Source of the DNA: an uncultured Armatimonadota bacterium
Lineage (GTDB): Bacteria > Armatimonadota > UBA5829 > DTJY01
Direction of reading: 5' to 3'
Assembly (NCBI GenBank): GCA_937875395.1
Contig: CALNCU010000218.1
Location: 1-11,009 of the forward strand
DNA length: 11,009 nucleotides
Part shown: positions 1 to 6,483 of the stretch, in pieces
Layout: every line of letters starts with the position of its first letter
How positions within the stretch are numbered: the stretch's first letter is position 1
Position numbers and translations under genes: made by a program
Notes under the pieces: generated by a model
Seen by the model: the letters and a program-made list of their open reading frames with translations, nothing else
Databases searched by the model: none
What the model was told of the DNA's origin: nothing

Positions 1-184
1 ATTCCAAAGCCTTCTTGTGACAAGGGTGGGTGCTGGCTCCTCTGAAGGGTCAATTCGTGAAAGTACGGGTGTACGCTTTTCTGCATAAGCATGGATAACC
101 AGGATGCAACAGTTCTATGCTGCTAGCATGTTTCCAAACTATCTGACGTTGTGGCTTGGGTATATGTTTAACGGGAGGGGATTG

Positions 185-841
185 ATGCGAATATCCAGGC
201 TTTCTGTACAGGCCGCAAGATTTGTGGATGACTTGGCCGCATGCCAGGTGCCTCCCAATGCATGTAACCAGTACTCTTATGACGAAGAGGCGAACGCTGT
301 GCGCAGGGATAACCTGATTCTCTACTTGCGTCAGATGGCAGAGAGGTCGCCCGGTGTATTGCTTGTTGGCGAGGCAGCAGGATATCATGGCTGCAGGCTC
401 ACAGGCGTGCCATTTACCAGTGAAGATATCCTGTTGTGTGGTATTCCCAAGTTCGGGCTGTTTGGAAGTGCTCATGGGTATAGAACCACGGGTGACAGTA
501 GTAATCCATGCAAAGAGAGAACTGCGAGTATGGTCTGGGCCGTGCTTTCTCAACTGGATCAGCTGCCCATGTTATGGAATGCATACCCGTTCCATCCGTT
601 TATTGAGGGGATGCCTTGCACTAACAGACCTCCCACCAGTAGCGAGATACGGACAGGTAAAGCATTCCTGACGATTCTGATTGAGATTGCCAGTATACGT
701 ACTATCATAGCAGTGGGTAAAAAGGCCGGAGAGGCACTCACTGACTTGGGTGTACGCTTCTATTTGGTACGTCATCCTTCACACGGCGGCAGGAAGGAGT
801 TTGCATCCGGTATTGCTGATATTATGGAGCATGGGAGATAG
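185..841 (+). CDS. Uracil-DNA glycosylase superfamily protein
   Basis: A 218-residue protein that probably removes uracil or another damaged base from DNA, or belongs to a non-enzymatic branch of that superfamily. Residues 58-80 carry the motif-1-like stretch VLLVGEAAG followed by RLTGVPFTSE, where the classic form is GEAPG...GxPF. WNAYPFHP at 131-138 resembles the conserved substrate-pocket segment, and RHPSHGG at 196-202 matches the C-terminal HPS DNA-intercalation motif. The cysteines (20, 27, 70, 85, 109, 145) do not form the spaced set of the iron-sulfur family 4/5 enzymes, so a cluster is unlikely. I chose the ATG at 185 because GGGAGGGG at 173-180 lies 4 bases upstream. The in-frame ATG at 104 would add 27 residues unlike the family and has no ribosome site. 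The gene lies just before a tRNA-Ser fragment, so it may be cargo of an integrated element. The superfamily call is fairly safe; the substrate is not known. Confidence 0.75.
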   Translation: MRISRLSVQAARFVDDLAACQVPPNACNQYSYDEEANAVRRDNLILYLRQMAERSPGVLLVGEAAGYHGCRLTGVPFTSEDILLCGIPKFGLFGSAHGYRTTGDSSNPCKERTASMVWAVLSQLDQLPMLWNAYPFHPFIEGMPCTNRPPTSSEIRTGKAFLTILIEIASIRTIIAVGKKAGEALTDLGVRFYLVRHPSHGGRKEFASGIADIMEHGR

Positions 842-1004
842 CTCCTGCGCCCTCTAGGTCACCGGTAGTCATGATTCTTGCTAATCCAATTCATGGTAAT
901 GCCTGTGATTAGATGGTAACATGGACCATCCAAAGAGCGGGTTTTGAGTGTGAAATGGGGCTGTTTGGGTCTGGGAGCTACCAGGCAAAACATGGAACCT
1001 GGAA
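842..1004. other. Non-coding gap before the tRNA fragment
   Basis: No coding region is supported here. It contains a perfect 6-bp inverted repeat, GATGGT at 912-917 and ACCATC at 925-930, with a 7-base loop and no T-run, so it is a poor intrinsic terminator. CATGG recurs at 892, 920 and 991, and ATGGTAA occurs twice. Such short repeats beside an attachment site could be integrase arm sites, but they are too short to be sure. Confidence 0.35.
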
Positions 1005-1060
<56 letters not shown>

Positions 1061-1257
1061 TGTTTTAAGTTCAATTTCTTATTATTTCCCTGTGAATAAC
1101 TCTGCCCGGCTTCTCTTAAATCCCATGCTAATCCTGGTGACTGCCTGTTGTCTGGAGCGGTAGCAGTTCCATCCTTCCATTATAAGGCTAGGGCCATTTT
1201 CCCTGAACAGTTACTTAGGACATATTCGCTGAACAGTAACAATCATAAAATCAATCA
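1061..1257. other. Intergenic region upstream of the pseudopilin promoter
   Basis: No gene is supported between the tRNA fragment and the promoter at 1258. The only structure seen is a near-perfect 12-bp direct repeat, CTGAACAGTTAC at 1203-1214 and CTGAACAGTAAC at 1229-1240 (11 of 12 identical, 26-bp period). It ends 17 bases before the -35 box, a position where an activator could bind. The first copy contains the reverse complement of TAACTG, a half of the element found behind both promoters. Confidence 0.4.
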
Positions 1258-1286
1258 TTGACAAAAACCTTAAACCGTTATATACT
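1258..1286 (+). promoter_or_regulatory. Sigma-70-type promoter for the pseudopilin-like gene
   Basis: A perfect -35 box TTGACA (1258-1263) is followed after 17 bp by TATACT (1281-1286), one base off the -10 consensus. Transcription would start near 1293 and give a leader of about 80 bases before the ATG at 1376. Confidence 0.8.
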
Positions 1287-1297
1287 CAAAGTGTTAT

Positions 1298-1314
1298 TAA
1301 CTGTACTCTGATAT
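1298..1314 (+). promoter_or_regulatory. Putative operator, TAACTG-N4-CTGATAT, copy 1
   Basis: This 17-bp stretch starts 11 bases after the -10 box and matches 13 of 17 positions with the site at 2210-2226, which has the same spacing from its own -10 box. It sits inside a wider inverted repeat, GTGTTA at 1291-1296 and TAACAC at 1315-1320. Its place at and just after the transcription start fits a repressor site. The binding factor is an inference; the GntR/LacI-type regulator encoded downstream is the obvious candidate. Confidence 0.45.
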
Positions 1315-1375
1315 TAACACTATTCGCTGCGCTCGGCACTCAAGCAAAATCAAGCTTGTACAGGAGGTAAACTGA

Positions 1376-2131
1376 ATGAAGCCAGGTGGTAAAAAACAGG
1401 AAGGTTTCACGCTGATTGAATTATTAGTTGTTATTGCTATCATAGCAATACTGGCGGCCATTCTTTTCCCGGTTTTCGCCAAGGCAAGGGCAAAAGCACG
1501 CCAGACATCATGTTTGAGCAATCTAAAGCAGTTGGGTTCATCTATGAATATGTATCTACAAGATTACGATGAAACGTTTATAATAGAAGATGGAAATTCC
1601 AACCAGGCTGCAGGTGTGATGAACCCCTGGAGCCGGATATTATTCTATTCCGGCTATGTAGGTTCCAAGGATATCTTCAGGTGTCCGGAACTGCCTCATA
1701 ATGTAGGTTCTACTCCTAAATACGGATACTCCGCTTCATTTACAGTTAAAAATGAAGGGAACTGGACATGGCGGTGGGTATCCTACGGATACAACTATCA
1801 GACTTTAGGTTCTAACAAGTTCAGCGGCAATGCAGGTTACACAACGGCGCCTGGTTACGGCACAGGACCTGCCACACTTGCGCAGATCAAGCGGCCGTCA
1901 GAGACAGTGATGATTGGCGATGCCAGGTTTATTGAGCCTTCCAACCATGATATTATAAGGCCGTTCTTCCTTATCAGGCCTGTTCCAGATGCAGTCAGCA
2001 TGCCCGCCTATCTGGACGACAGGCACAGCGACGGCGCCAACATAGTATTCTGTGACGGCCACGTAAAGTGGTGTGCAAACTCATTAAACACTATTCAGAA
2101 TAACCCCGCAAACTATTGGCTCAGGGAGTAG
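1376..2131 (+). CDS. Pseudopilin-like DUF1559 protein, prepilin N-terminus
   Basis: A 251-residue protein with a type IV prepilin-type leader. Residues 2-9 are basic or polar. The prepilin peptidase should cut between Gly10 and Phe11, leaving FTLIE with the conserved Glu at mature position 5. One hydrophobic helix follows to about residue 33, and then ARAKARQTSCLSNLKQLG. Near the C-terminus His217-X9-Asp227-Gly228 gives the H-X9-DG motif of DUF1559-type proteins. The central part is a rich aromatic and glycine region expected to lie outside the membrane. Families of this type are multiplied in Armatimonadota and Planctomycetota, where individual roles are mostly unknown; they may be minor pilins or surface proteins. 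AGGAGGT at 1362-1368 precedes the ATG by 7 bases. The gene has its own promoter and probably its own operator. No assembly ATPase or platform protein is nearby, so it would rely on machinery encoded elsewhere. Confidence 0.9.
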   Translation: MKPGGKKQEGFTLIELLVVIAIIAILAAILFPVFAKARAKARQTSCLSNLKQLGSSMNMYLQDYDETFIIEDGNSNQAAGVMNPWSRILFYSGYVGSKDIFRCPELPHNVGSTPKYGYSASFTVKNEGNWTWRWVSYGYNYQTLGSNKFSGNAGYTTAPGYGTGPATLAQIKRPSETVMIGDARFIEPSNHDIIRPFFLIRPVPDAVSMPAYLDDRHSDGANIVFCDGHVKWCANSLNTIQNNPANYWLRE

Positions 2132-2145
2132 CCTGCCTGATATAG

Positions 2146-2168
2146 GCCGTGCTGTTTTACAGGCCGGC
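2146..2168 (+). terminator. Imperfect hairpin after the pseudopilin-like gene
   Basis: GCCGTGCTG (2146-2154) can fold onto CAGGCCGGC (2160-2168) across a TTTTA loop with 7 of 9 pairs. No T-run follows, so it is a weak candidate for an intrinsic terminator; it ends directly before the next promoter. Confidence 0.3.
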
Positions 2169-2169
2169 A

Positions 2170-2198
2170 TAGACAAAATCAGAGGATAATAATATACT
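2170..2198 (+). promoter_or_regulatory. Sigma-70-type promoter for the regulator gene
   Basis: TAGACA (2170-2175) is followed after 17 bp by TATACT (2193-2198), the same -10 box as in the promoter at 1258. Each box is one base from consensus. The start of transcription would be near 2205, about 50 bases before the ATG at 2255. Confidence 0.7.
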
Positions 2199-2209
2199 TT
2201 AACTACTGA

Positions 2210-2226
2210 TAACTGCTAACTGATAT
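2210..2226 (+). promoter_or_regulatory. Putative operator, TAACTG-N4-CTGATAT, copy 2
   Basis: It begins 11 bases after the -10 box, exactly as copy 1 does at 1298. TAACT-like units repeat in the surrounding bases (TAACTACTGA, TAACTGC, TAACTGA between 2200 and 2223), so more than one protomer could bind. A site here, in front of the regulator gene itself, would give autoregulation. Confidence 0.45.
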
Positions 2227-2254
2227 GTGTAGTCTAAAATCCGGGGATTGATTA

Positions 2255-3397
2255 ATGCAAATATCTCTACCAATTAAAATAGCTTCCTTGATTCTTGATG
2301 ATTACGTCACCAGCGGACGGTTAAAAGCAGGGGAGAAAATGCCTTCAATCCGTGATTTTCAGAAGGAGTATAACACTTCCCACGTGACTCTTGTTCAAGC
2401 TATAGGCGTTTTGGAACAGTGGGGAGCAATTGAAAGGCGTCATGGCAGCGGATGTTTCATCAAGCCGGATTTTGATAAAACGGCGTTGCCGGATGCCGGT
2501 AAAGGCAAGCTGCTTGGGCTGGTTCTACCCAACACCAAAGATGAGAGGCTGATGAACATCTATGCAGGGGTTGAGCAGATGGCACGTAAATACGGCTACC
2601 ACGTGGTAGTTGCAGCCTCAAACTACCAATATGATACAGAGCATCAGGAAGTTGACCGGATGGTTTCTCTGGGTTGCAAGGCCATAGTGATGTATCCTAT
2701 TATCCGCAACCGTCAGCAGCTCAAGGAAGATTACTTAAAGAAGGAATACCGGGATATAGCCATAACCCTTATAGACATGGCTTTTGAAGAGCAGAAACGC
2801 AGCCAGGTGATATTTGATAACTACACCGCCGGATATGATATGACCATGCTCCTTGCAAAAGCAAAATGCAGCCGCATTGCCTTTATGGATTACAACACCC
2901 CAGATTGCTATTACATGCACCGTTCGCTTATAGACCGTCGGCAGGGATACAAAAACGCTCTGGGGGATATGGGGCTTCCCTGTAATTCTGATGATTATCT
3001 TCTTATTCAGCGTCCTGCAGCGCAAAGCATTACTGAATCCGTAATATCTGCCATGCCCGCAATATTTGAACAGTGGAAAAACAACGCCTATTTCCCCGTG
3101 GGCTTAGTGTGCATGGATGATTCTGCCGCCATGACCGTCATTCGCATAGCTAATGAGTGCGGCATAAAGGTTCCAGAAGAGTTAAAAATAGTCGGCTTCG
3201 ACAACCTGAAGTCGGCGGCATCGTTTATACCGGCCTTCCCCACAACAGAGGTAAACTTTGCGCGGGCCAGTGCCATTGCCGCAGAGATGGCAATCAAAGA
3301 GGCAACAGGCAAGCAAAACAACACATCGGTATACATGCTTCAGGCGCCGGTTACCAGGGTAAAGGCACTATCCTTGAAGGCGGTGAAAACAAGATAA
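2255..3397 (+). CDS. GntR-type regulator with LacI-like sugar-binding domain
   Basis: A 380-residue cytoplasmic transcription factor. Residues 5-69 form a GntR-type winged helix: ASLILDDYVTSGRLKAGEKMPS, then IRDFQKEYNTSHVTLVQAI as the recognition part, and IERRHGSGCFI as the wing. From about residue 85 (LLGLVLPN) to 370 runs a periplasmic-binding-protein-like effector domain of the LacI/GalR sort. It has the subdomain signature IYAGVEQMARKYGYHVVVA at about 102-120, and near the C-terminus VCMDDSAAMTVIRIANECGIKVPEELKIVGFDN in two parts. This domain usually binds a sugar and changes DNA affinity. The ATG at 2255 is preceded by a modest GGGGA at 2243-2247. The gene lies between the pseudopilin-like gene and the glycosidase operon, all on one strand, so it probably controls both. 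Ligand and sign of regulation cannot be read; repression relieved by a glycan product is the simplest guess. Confidence 0.9.
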   Translation: MQISLPIKIASLILDDYVTSGRLKAGEKMPSIRDFQKEYNTSHVTLVQAIGVLEQWGAIERRHGSGCFIKPDFDKTALPDAGKGKLLGLVLPNTKDERLMNIYAGVEQMARKYGYHVVVAASNYQYDTEHQEVDRMVSLGCKAIVMYPIIRNRQQLKEDYLKKEYRDIAITLIDMAFEEQKRSQVIFDNYTAGYDMTMLLAKAKCSRIAFMDYNTPDCYYMHRSLIDRRQGYKNALGDMGLPCNSDDYLLIQRPAAQSITESVISAMPAIFEQWKNNAYFPVGLVCMDDSAAMTVIRIANECGIKVPEELKIVGFDNLKSAASFIPAFPTTEVNFARASAIAAEMAIKEATGKQNNTSVYMLQAPVTRVKALSLKAVKTR

Positions 3398-3442
3398 CCT
3401 CCTTGAGCTCTACATTTGAATAACCTTGCAAGTAATTGCCAT

Positions 3443-3460
3443 TATTGCAGTTACGCAATA
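3443..3460 (+). promoter_or_regulatory. 18-bp inverted repeat before the glycosidase operon
   Basis: TATTGC-N6-GCAATA is a perfect two-fold symmetric site 27 bases before the ATG at 3487. A second, smaller inverted repeat, GCAA-GTAA-TTGC, lies at 3428-3439, so TTGC units recur about every 10 bases (3426, 3436, 3445). A poor promoter, TTGAAT (3416-3421) and CATTAT (3440-3445) with 18 bp between, would place the transcription start inside the repeat. Symmetry and position suggest an operator for a dimeric regulator. It differs from the TAACTG-N4-CTGATAT element, sharing only a CAGTTAC core, so it may serve another factor. Confidence 0.45.
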
Positions 3461-3486
3461 GAGCATGTGAAAGGTATTTTAGAAAT

Positions 3487-6483
3487 ATGTCTAAAGAAAC
3501 GCTGAATGAACTAATCAATCCGTCGCCGCTCATGCGTCCGGCGCCCTTCTGGAGTTGGAACGACAAGCTTGATAAAGACGAGCTGGTGCGCCAGATACAC
3601 CAGATGGCGGCGGCCGGCTGGGGGTCTTACTTTATGCACTCCCGCGTGGGGCTGGTAACCGAATATCTCTCTGATGAATGGATGGACCTTATAAATACCT
3701 GCGCGGACGAGGCTGCAAAGACAGGCACCTTTGCATGGCTGTATGATGAAGACAAATGGCCTTCGGGGTTTGCGGGAGGGCTGGTGCCGGAGAAATCAGA
3801 GGCATACAGAGCCCATGCGCTGGTGCTGGTAAAAAAGGGAGACGCCACGGAGGACGACACACCGCTGCGCACAGTGGAGCATGCAGGGTTGGAGTACCAG
3901 ATTTGCAAAAGGGTCTCCGCCATGGGGAACCCCTGGTTTAACGGCACATGTTTTGTAGACCTTATGAACCCAGATGCTATCCGGGAGTTTATAAACTGCA
4001 CCCATGAGAAGTACAAAAGCGCATGCGGCAGGCACTTTGGCAAATCCATCCCGGGCATATTTACGGACGAACCGGCGTACCTCTCCTTCTGGATAAGCTC
4101 CGTAATCCCGGCGGTACCCTGGTCTGAACACCTGCAAAAGTTCTTTCTGAAATCCAAGGGTTACAATATTCTGGATAGAGTGGAACAGCTCTTCTTTGAT
4201 ACCGGGGACTACCATAAAACAAGGTTCGATTTCTACGATGCCGCCGCCGCGCTCTTTAAGCAGAGTTTTACAAAGCAGTACTACGACTGGTGCCGGGATA
4301 ACAACCTTATTATGACCGGGCATTTTCTGTACGAAGACAGCCTGCTCTACCAGACGCAGTGGTGCGGCGATGTTATGAGCCATTACGAGTTTATGCACTG
4401 GCCGGGGATAGACAAACTCGGCCGCCACATTAATGAAGTAGTTACCGTAAAGCAACTCTCCTCCGCTACCGATCAGTTGGGGAAGGAACGCAACCTTTGC
4501 GAAGTCTTTGGTACGGCGGGCAACCAGTCAAGCTTCTTCATTCGCAAATGGATTGCAGACTGGCAGGCGGTGCTGGGCGTAAACTTTTCAAACCACCACC
4601 TCTCCCTTTACTCAATGCGGGGGGAACGCAAGCGTGACCATCCGGCAAACTTCTTCTATCAGCAGCCCTGGTGGGATGATGAGCGGGAATTTGCAGACTA
4701 CCAGGCCAGACTGTGCGCATTTGCCGCCGAAGGAAAGCCGTTAATTAATATTCTGCTCATGCAGCCCCTTGCCAGCGTGTGGAGCGTGTATTCACCTTTG
4801 CATAAACCTGGTAAATATGCTGGGGAGAGCGTATATGATCTTCCGTTTGAAGCCATCTCAAAACTCTTGCTTTCAGAGAAGCTGGATTTCCACTATGGCA
4901 ACGAAAACCTTATGGCAAAATACGCAGCCGTAAAAGGTAAGCATATTACGGTAGGCGGCTGCAAGTACAACTGTGTAATAATTCCGCCATCGCTCAATCT
5001 CAAATCCTCCACGGTAGAACTGCTTAAAGAGTATGCCGGCGCCGGTGGGCAGTTAATAATGGTTGGAACCCCCCGGTATGTAGATGGTGTTGCAGCAGAA
5101 ATTAATCTCCCGGGCGCCATAGTAGTTGAATCCGTGGAAGAGGCCGTGAAATCCGCCGGTAAGCTTATCCCGGACAGGTTAGGCATTACAGACCGGCTTA
5201 CCGGCAAGAATGCTCCCAAGGTTTATGTGAGCAGCAGGGTTCTACATAAATCAACAAGGCATCTCATTGTTAATACTGATGAAGCAAGAGGAGTCTTTGC
5301 ATCAATCTGCATTCCCCAGGGCAGGGGTGCGGCGATGGCCGCATTTGATCTTTACAACGGCAGGCTCTACAGGCTGAATGCAGTAGAGGGCCGCTTTGAT
5401 ATTTATCTGGCGCCCGCCGGGAGCCTTATGGTAATCTGCGGGGACGAAGCGCGCGGGAACCTGGACGCAGCACCATCCATCCTGGGGAGCGGCGCCGCCT
5501 TTAAATCCCTCTTAACGGACCGGCCGCATATACTGATTGACAAGTTTAACTGTGACCCATGTGAAGAAAACATCCTTCTGCTAAACAACTTCACGCTCTT
5601 TCTTGAAGACCGGAAAGTCTTTGAAGGCCCGGTCTGCGGAGCATGGCATAAACACTTCTACCCGGCCCCGGAGGGAACAAAGTTTAGGGCGGAGTATGAA
5701 TTCCACTCAGAGGAGAATGCAGACGGGTGCTTTGCCGCCATAGAGATGGCGGAGAACCTTGATTCCATCACCATGAACGGCTTCCCTGTGAGCGCAATGA
5801 AGGCCAGGGGAGAGGCGGGCGCAATGGATGCCAAAAAGAGCTGGAAGGATGTCAGCTTTACACGCGTACCCCTGCCCCAAATTAAAGCCGGAGTGAACCG
5901 GCTGGTTATTGAAGGCAGAAAATCCAACAACATCACCGCGCCGTGCAGCCACAGCCGTGTGCCCAACTGGAAGGAACATACGCCAACGGAGGCAGAGGAA
6001 GTATACATATGCGGCCGGTTTTCCGTTAAGAGGCTCTCTGGCGGCCTGTACGGCATAGCCCCGGAGAGCAGGCCCGCCGGCAGAAACCTCACGCTGGAGG
6101 GTTTCCCGTTCTATTGTGGAAAGTTTACGTACAGGGCAGCCTTCAACATTCAGGATATGCCGGAAGAAGAAATACTTCTGCAGATAAACGGCGCCCACAT
6201 GGCAAGCGCAAATATAGAGATCAACGGCCGTAGGTGCGGCACGCTCCGCTGGCAGCCGTTTGTTATAGATATTTCAGATGCCGTTCGGCAAGGTGAGAAC
6301 CTTCTTGAGATTACCATATCCACAACGCTGGTCAACGCGTTTGGCCCAAACCGGCGTGCAGGCGTAAAACTGGAAGAACGCATAGGGCCTAATCAGTTTA
6401 TTGATATGTCAAAGTTCAAGGAAGAATACGAACTCTTTGATTTTGGTCTTGAGAGCATAGGAATATACCTGGGAGGTAAGTAA
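3487..6483 (+). CDS. GH106-like glycoside hydrolase (alpha-L-rhamnosidase related)
   Basis: A 998-residue glycosidase without signal peptide, so expected in the cytoplasm. The N-terminal third resembles the GH106-type barrel: RPAPFWSWN (17-25), AAAGWGSYFMHSRVGL (41-56) and WLYDEDKWPSGFAGG (84-98). GIFTDEPAY at 190-198 puts Glu195 at the end of a strand, and NLCEVFGTAGN puts Glu339 at another; they are the best catalytic pair. The stretch LYSMRGERKRDHPANFFYQQPWW at about 374-396 (written in parts: LYSMRGERKRDHP, then NFFYQQPWW) is also typical of the group. The remainder is mostly beta-sandwich, ending in a galactose-binding-like domain (about 875-960). Known GH106 members cleave alpha-L-rhamnosides; many relatives are untested. 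I prefer the ATG at 3487 over that at 3436: the earlier start adds 17 non-family residues and would overlap the inverted repeat at 3443-3460. A weak GAAAGG lies 12-13 bases upstream. The next gene starts immediately after the stop. Confidence 0.85.
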   Translation: MSKETLNELINPSPLMRPAPFWSWNDKLDKDELVRQIHQMAAAGWGSYFMHSRVGLVTEYLSDEWMDLINTCADEAAKTGTFAWLYDEDKWPSGFAGGLVPEKSEAYRAHALVLVKKGDATEDDTPLRTVEHAGLEYQICKRVSAMGNPWFNGTCFVDLMNPDAIREFINCTHEKYKSACGRHFGKSIPGIFTDEPAYLSFWISSVIPAVPWSEHLQKFFLKSKGYNILDRVEQLFFDTGDYHKTRFDFYDAAAALFKQSFTKQYYDWCRDNNLIMTGHFLYEDSLLYQTQWCGDVMSHYEFMHWPGIDKLGRHINEVVTVKQLSSATDQLGKERNLCEVFGTAGNQSSFFIRKWIADWQAVLGVNFSNHHLSLYSMRGERKRDHPANFFYQQPWWDDEREFADYQARLCAFAAEGKPLINILLMQPLASVWSVYSPLHKPGKYAGESVYDLPFEAISKLLLSEKLDFHYGNENLMAKYAAVKGKHITVGGCKYNCVIIPPSLNLKSSTVELLKEYAGAGGQLIMVGTPRYVDGVAAEINLPGAIVVESVEEAVKSAGKLIPDRLGITDRLTGKNAPKVYVSSRVLHKSTRHLIVNTDEARGVFASICIPQGRGAAMAAFDLYNGRLYRLNAVEGRFDIYLAPAGSLMVICGDEARGNLDAAPSILGSGAAFKSLLTDRPHILIDKFNCDPCEENILLLNNFTLFLEDRKVFEGPVCGAWHKHFYPAPEGTKFRAEYEFHSEENADGCFAAIEMAENLDSITMNGFPVSAMKARGEAGAMDAKKSWKDVSFTRVPLPQIKAGVNRLVIEGRKSNNITAPCSHSRVPNWKEHTPTEAEEVYICGRFSVKRLSGGLYGIAPESRPAGRNLTLEGFPFYCGKFTYRAAFNIQDMPEEEILLQINGAHMASANIEINGRRCGTLRWQPFVIDISDAVRQGENLLEITISTTLVNAFGPNRRAGVKLEERIGPNQFIDMSKFKEEYELFDFGLESIGIYLGGK

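Noticed and set aside
104..184. N-terminal extension of the glycosylase-like protein from the ATG at 104
   Set aside because: It has no ribosome site and its residues do not look like the family, while the ATG at 185 follows GGGAGGGG at proper spacing.
50..553. Minus-strand reading frame of 167 codons
   Set aside because: It lies antisense to the glycosylase-like gene, which has recognisable motifs and a good ribosome site; the minus frame shows neither.
1341..1358. Small hairpin CAAGC/GCTTG before the pseudopilin ribosome site, as a riboswitch or attenuator
   Set aside because: Only five base pairs, no alternative fold or conserved aptamer pattern seen; too weak to call a regulator.
3796..4455. 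Minus-strand reading frame of 219 codons inside the GH106-like gene
   Set aside because: The plus strand here holds the conserved barrel motifs of the glycosidase; the minus frame is a by-product of its codon bias and has no family features.
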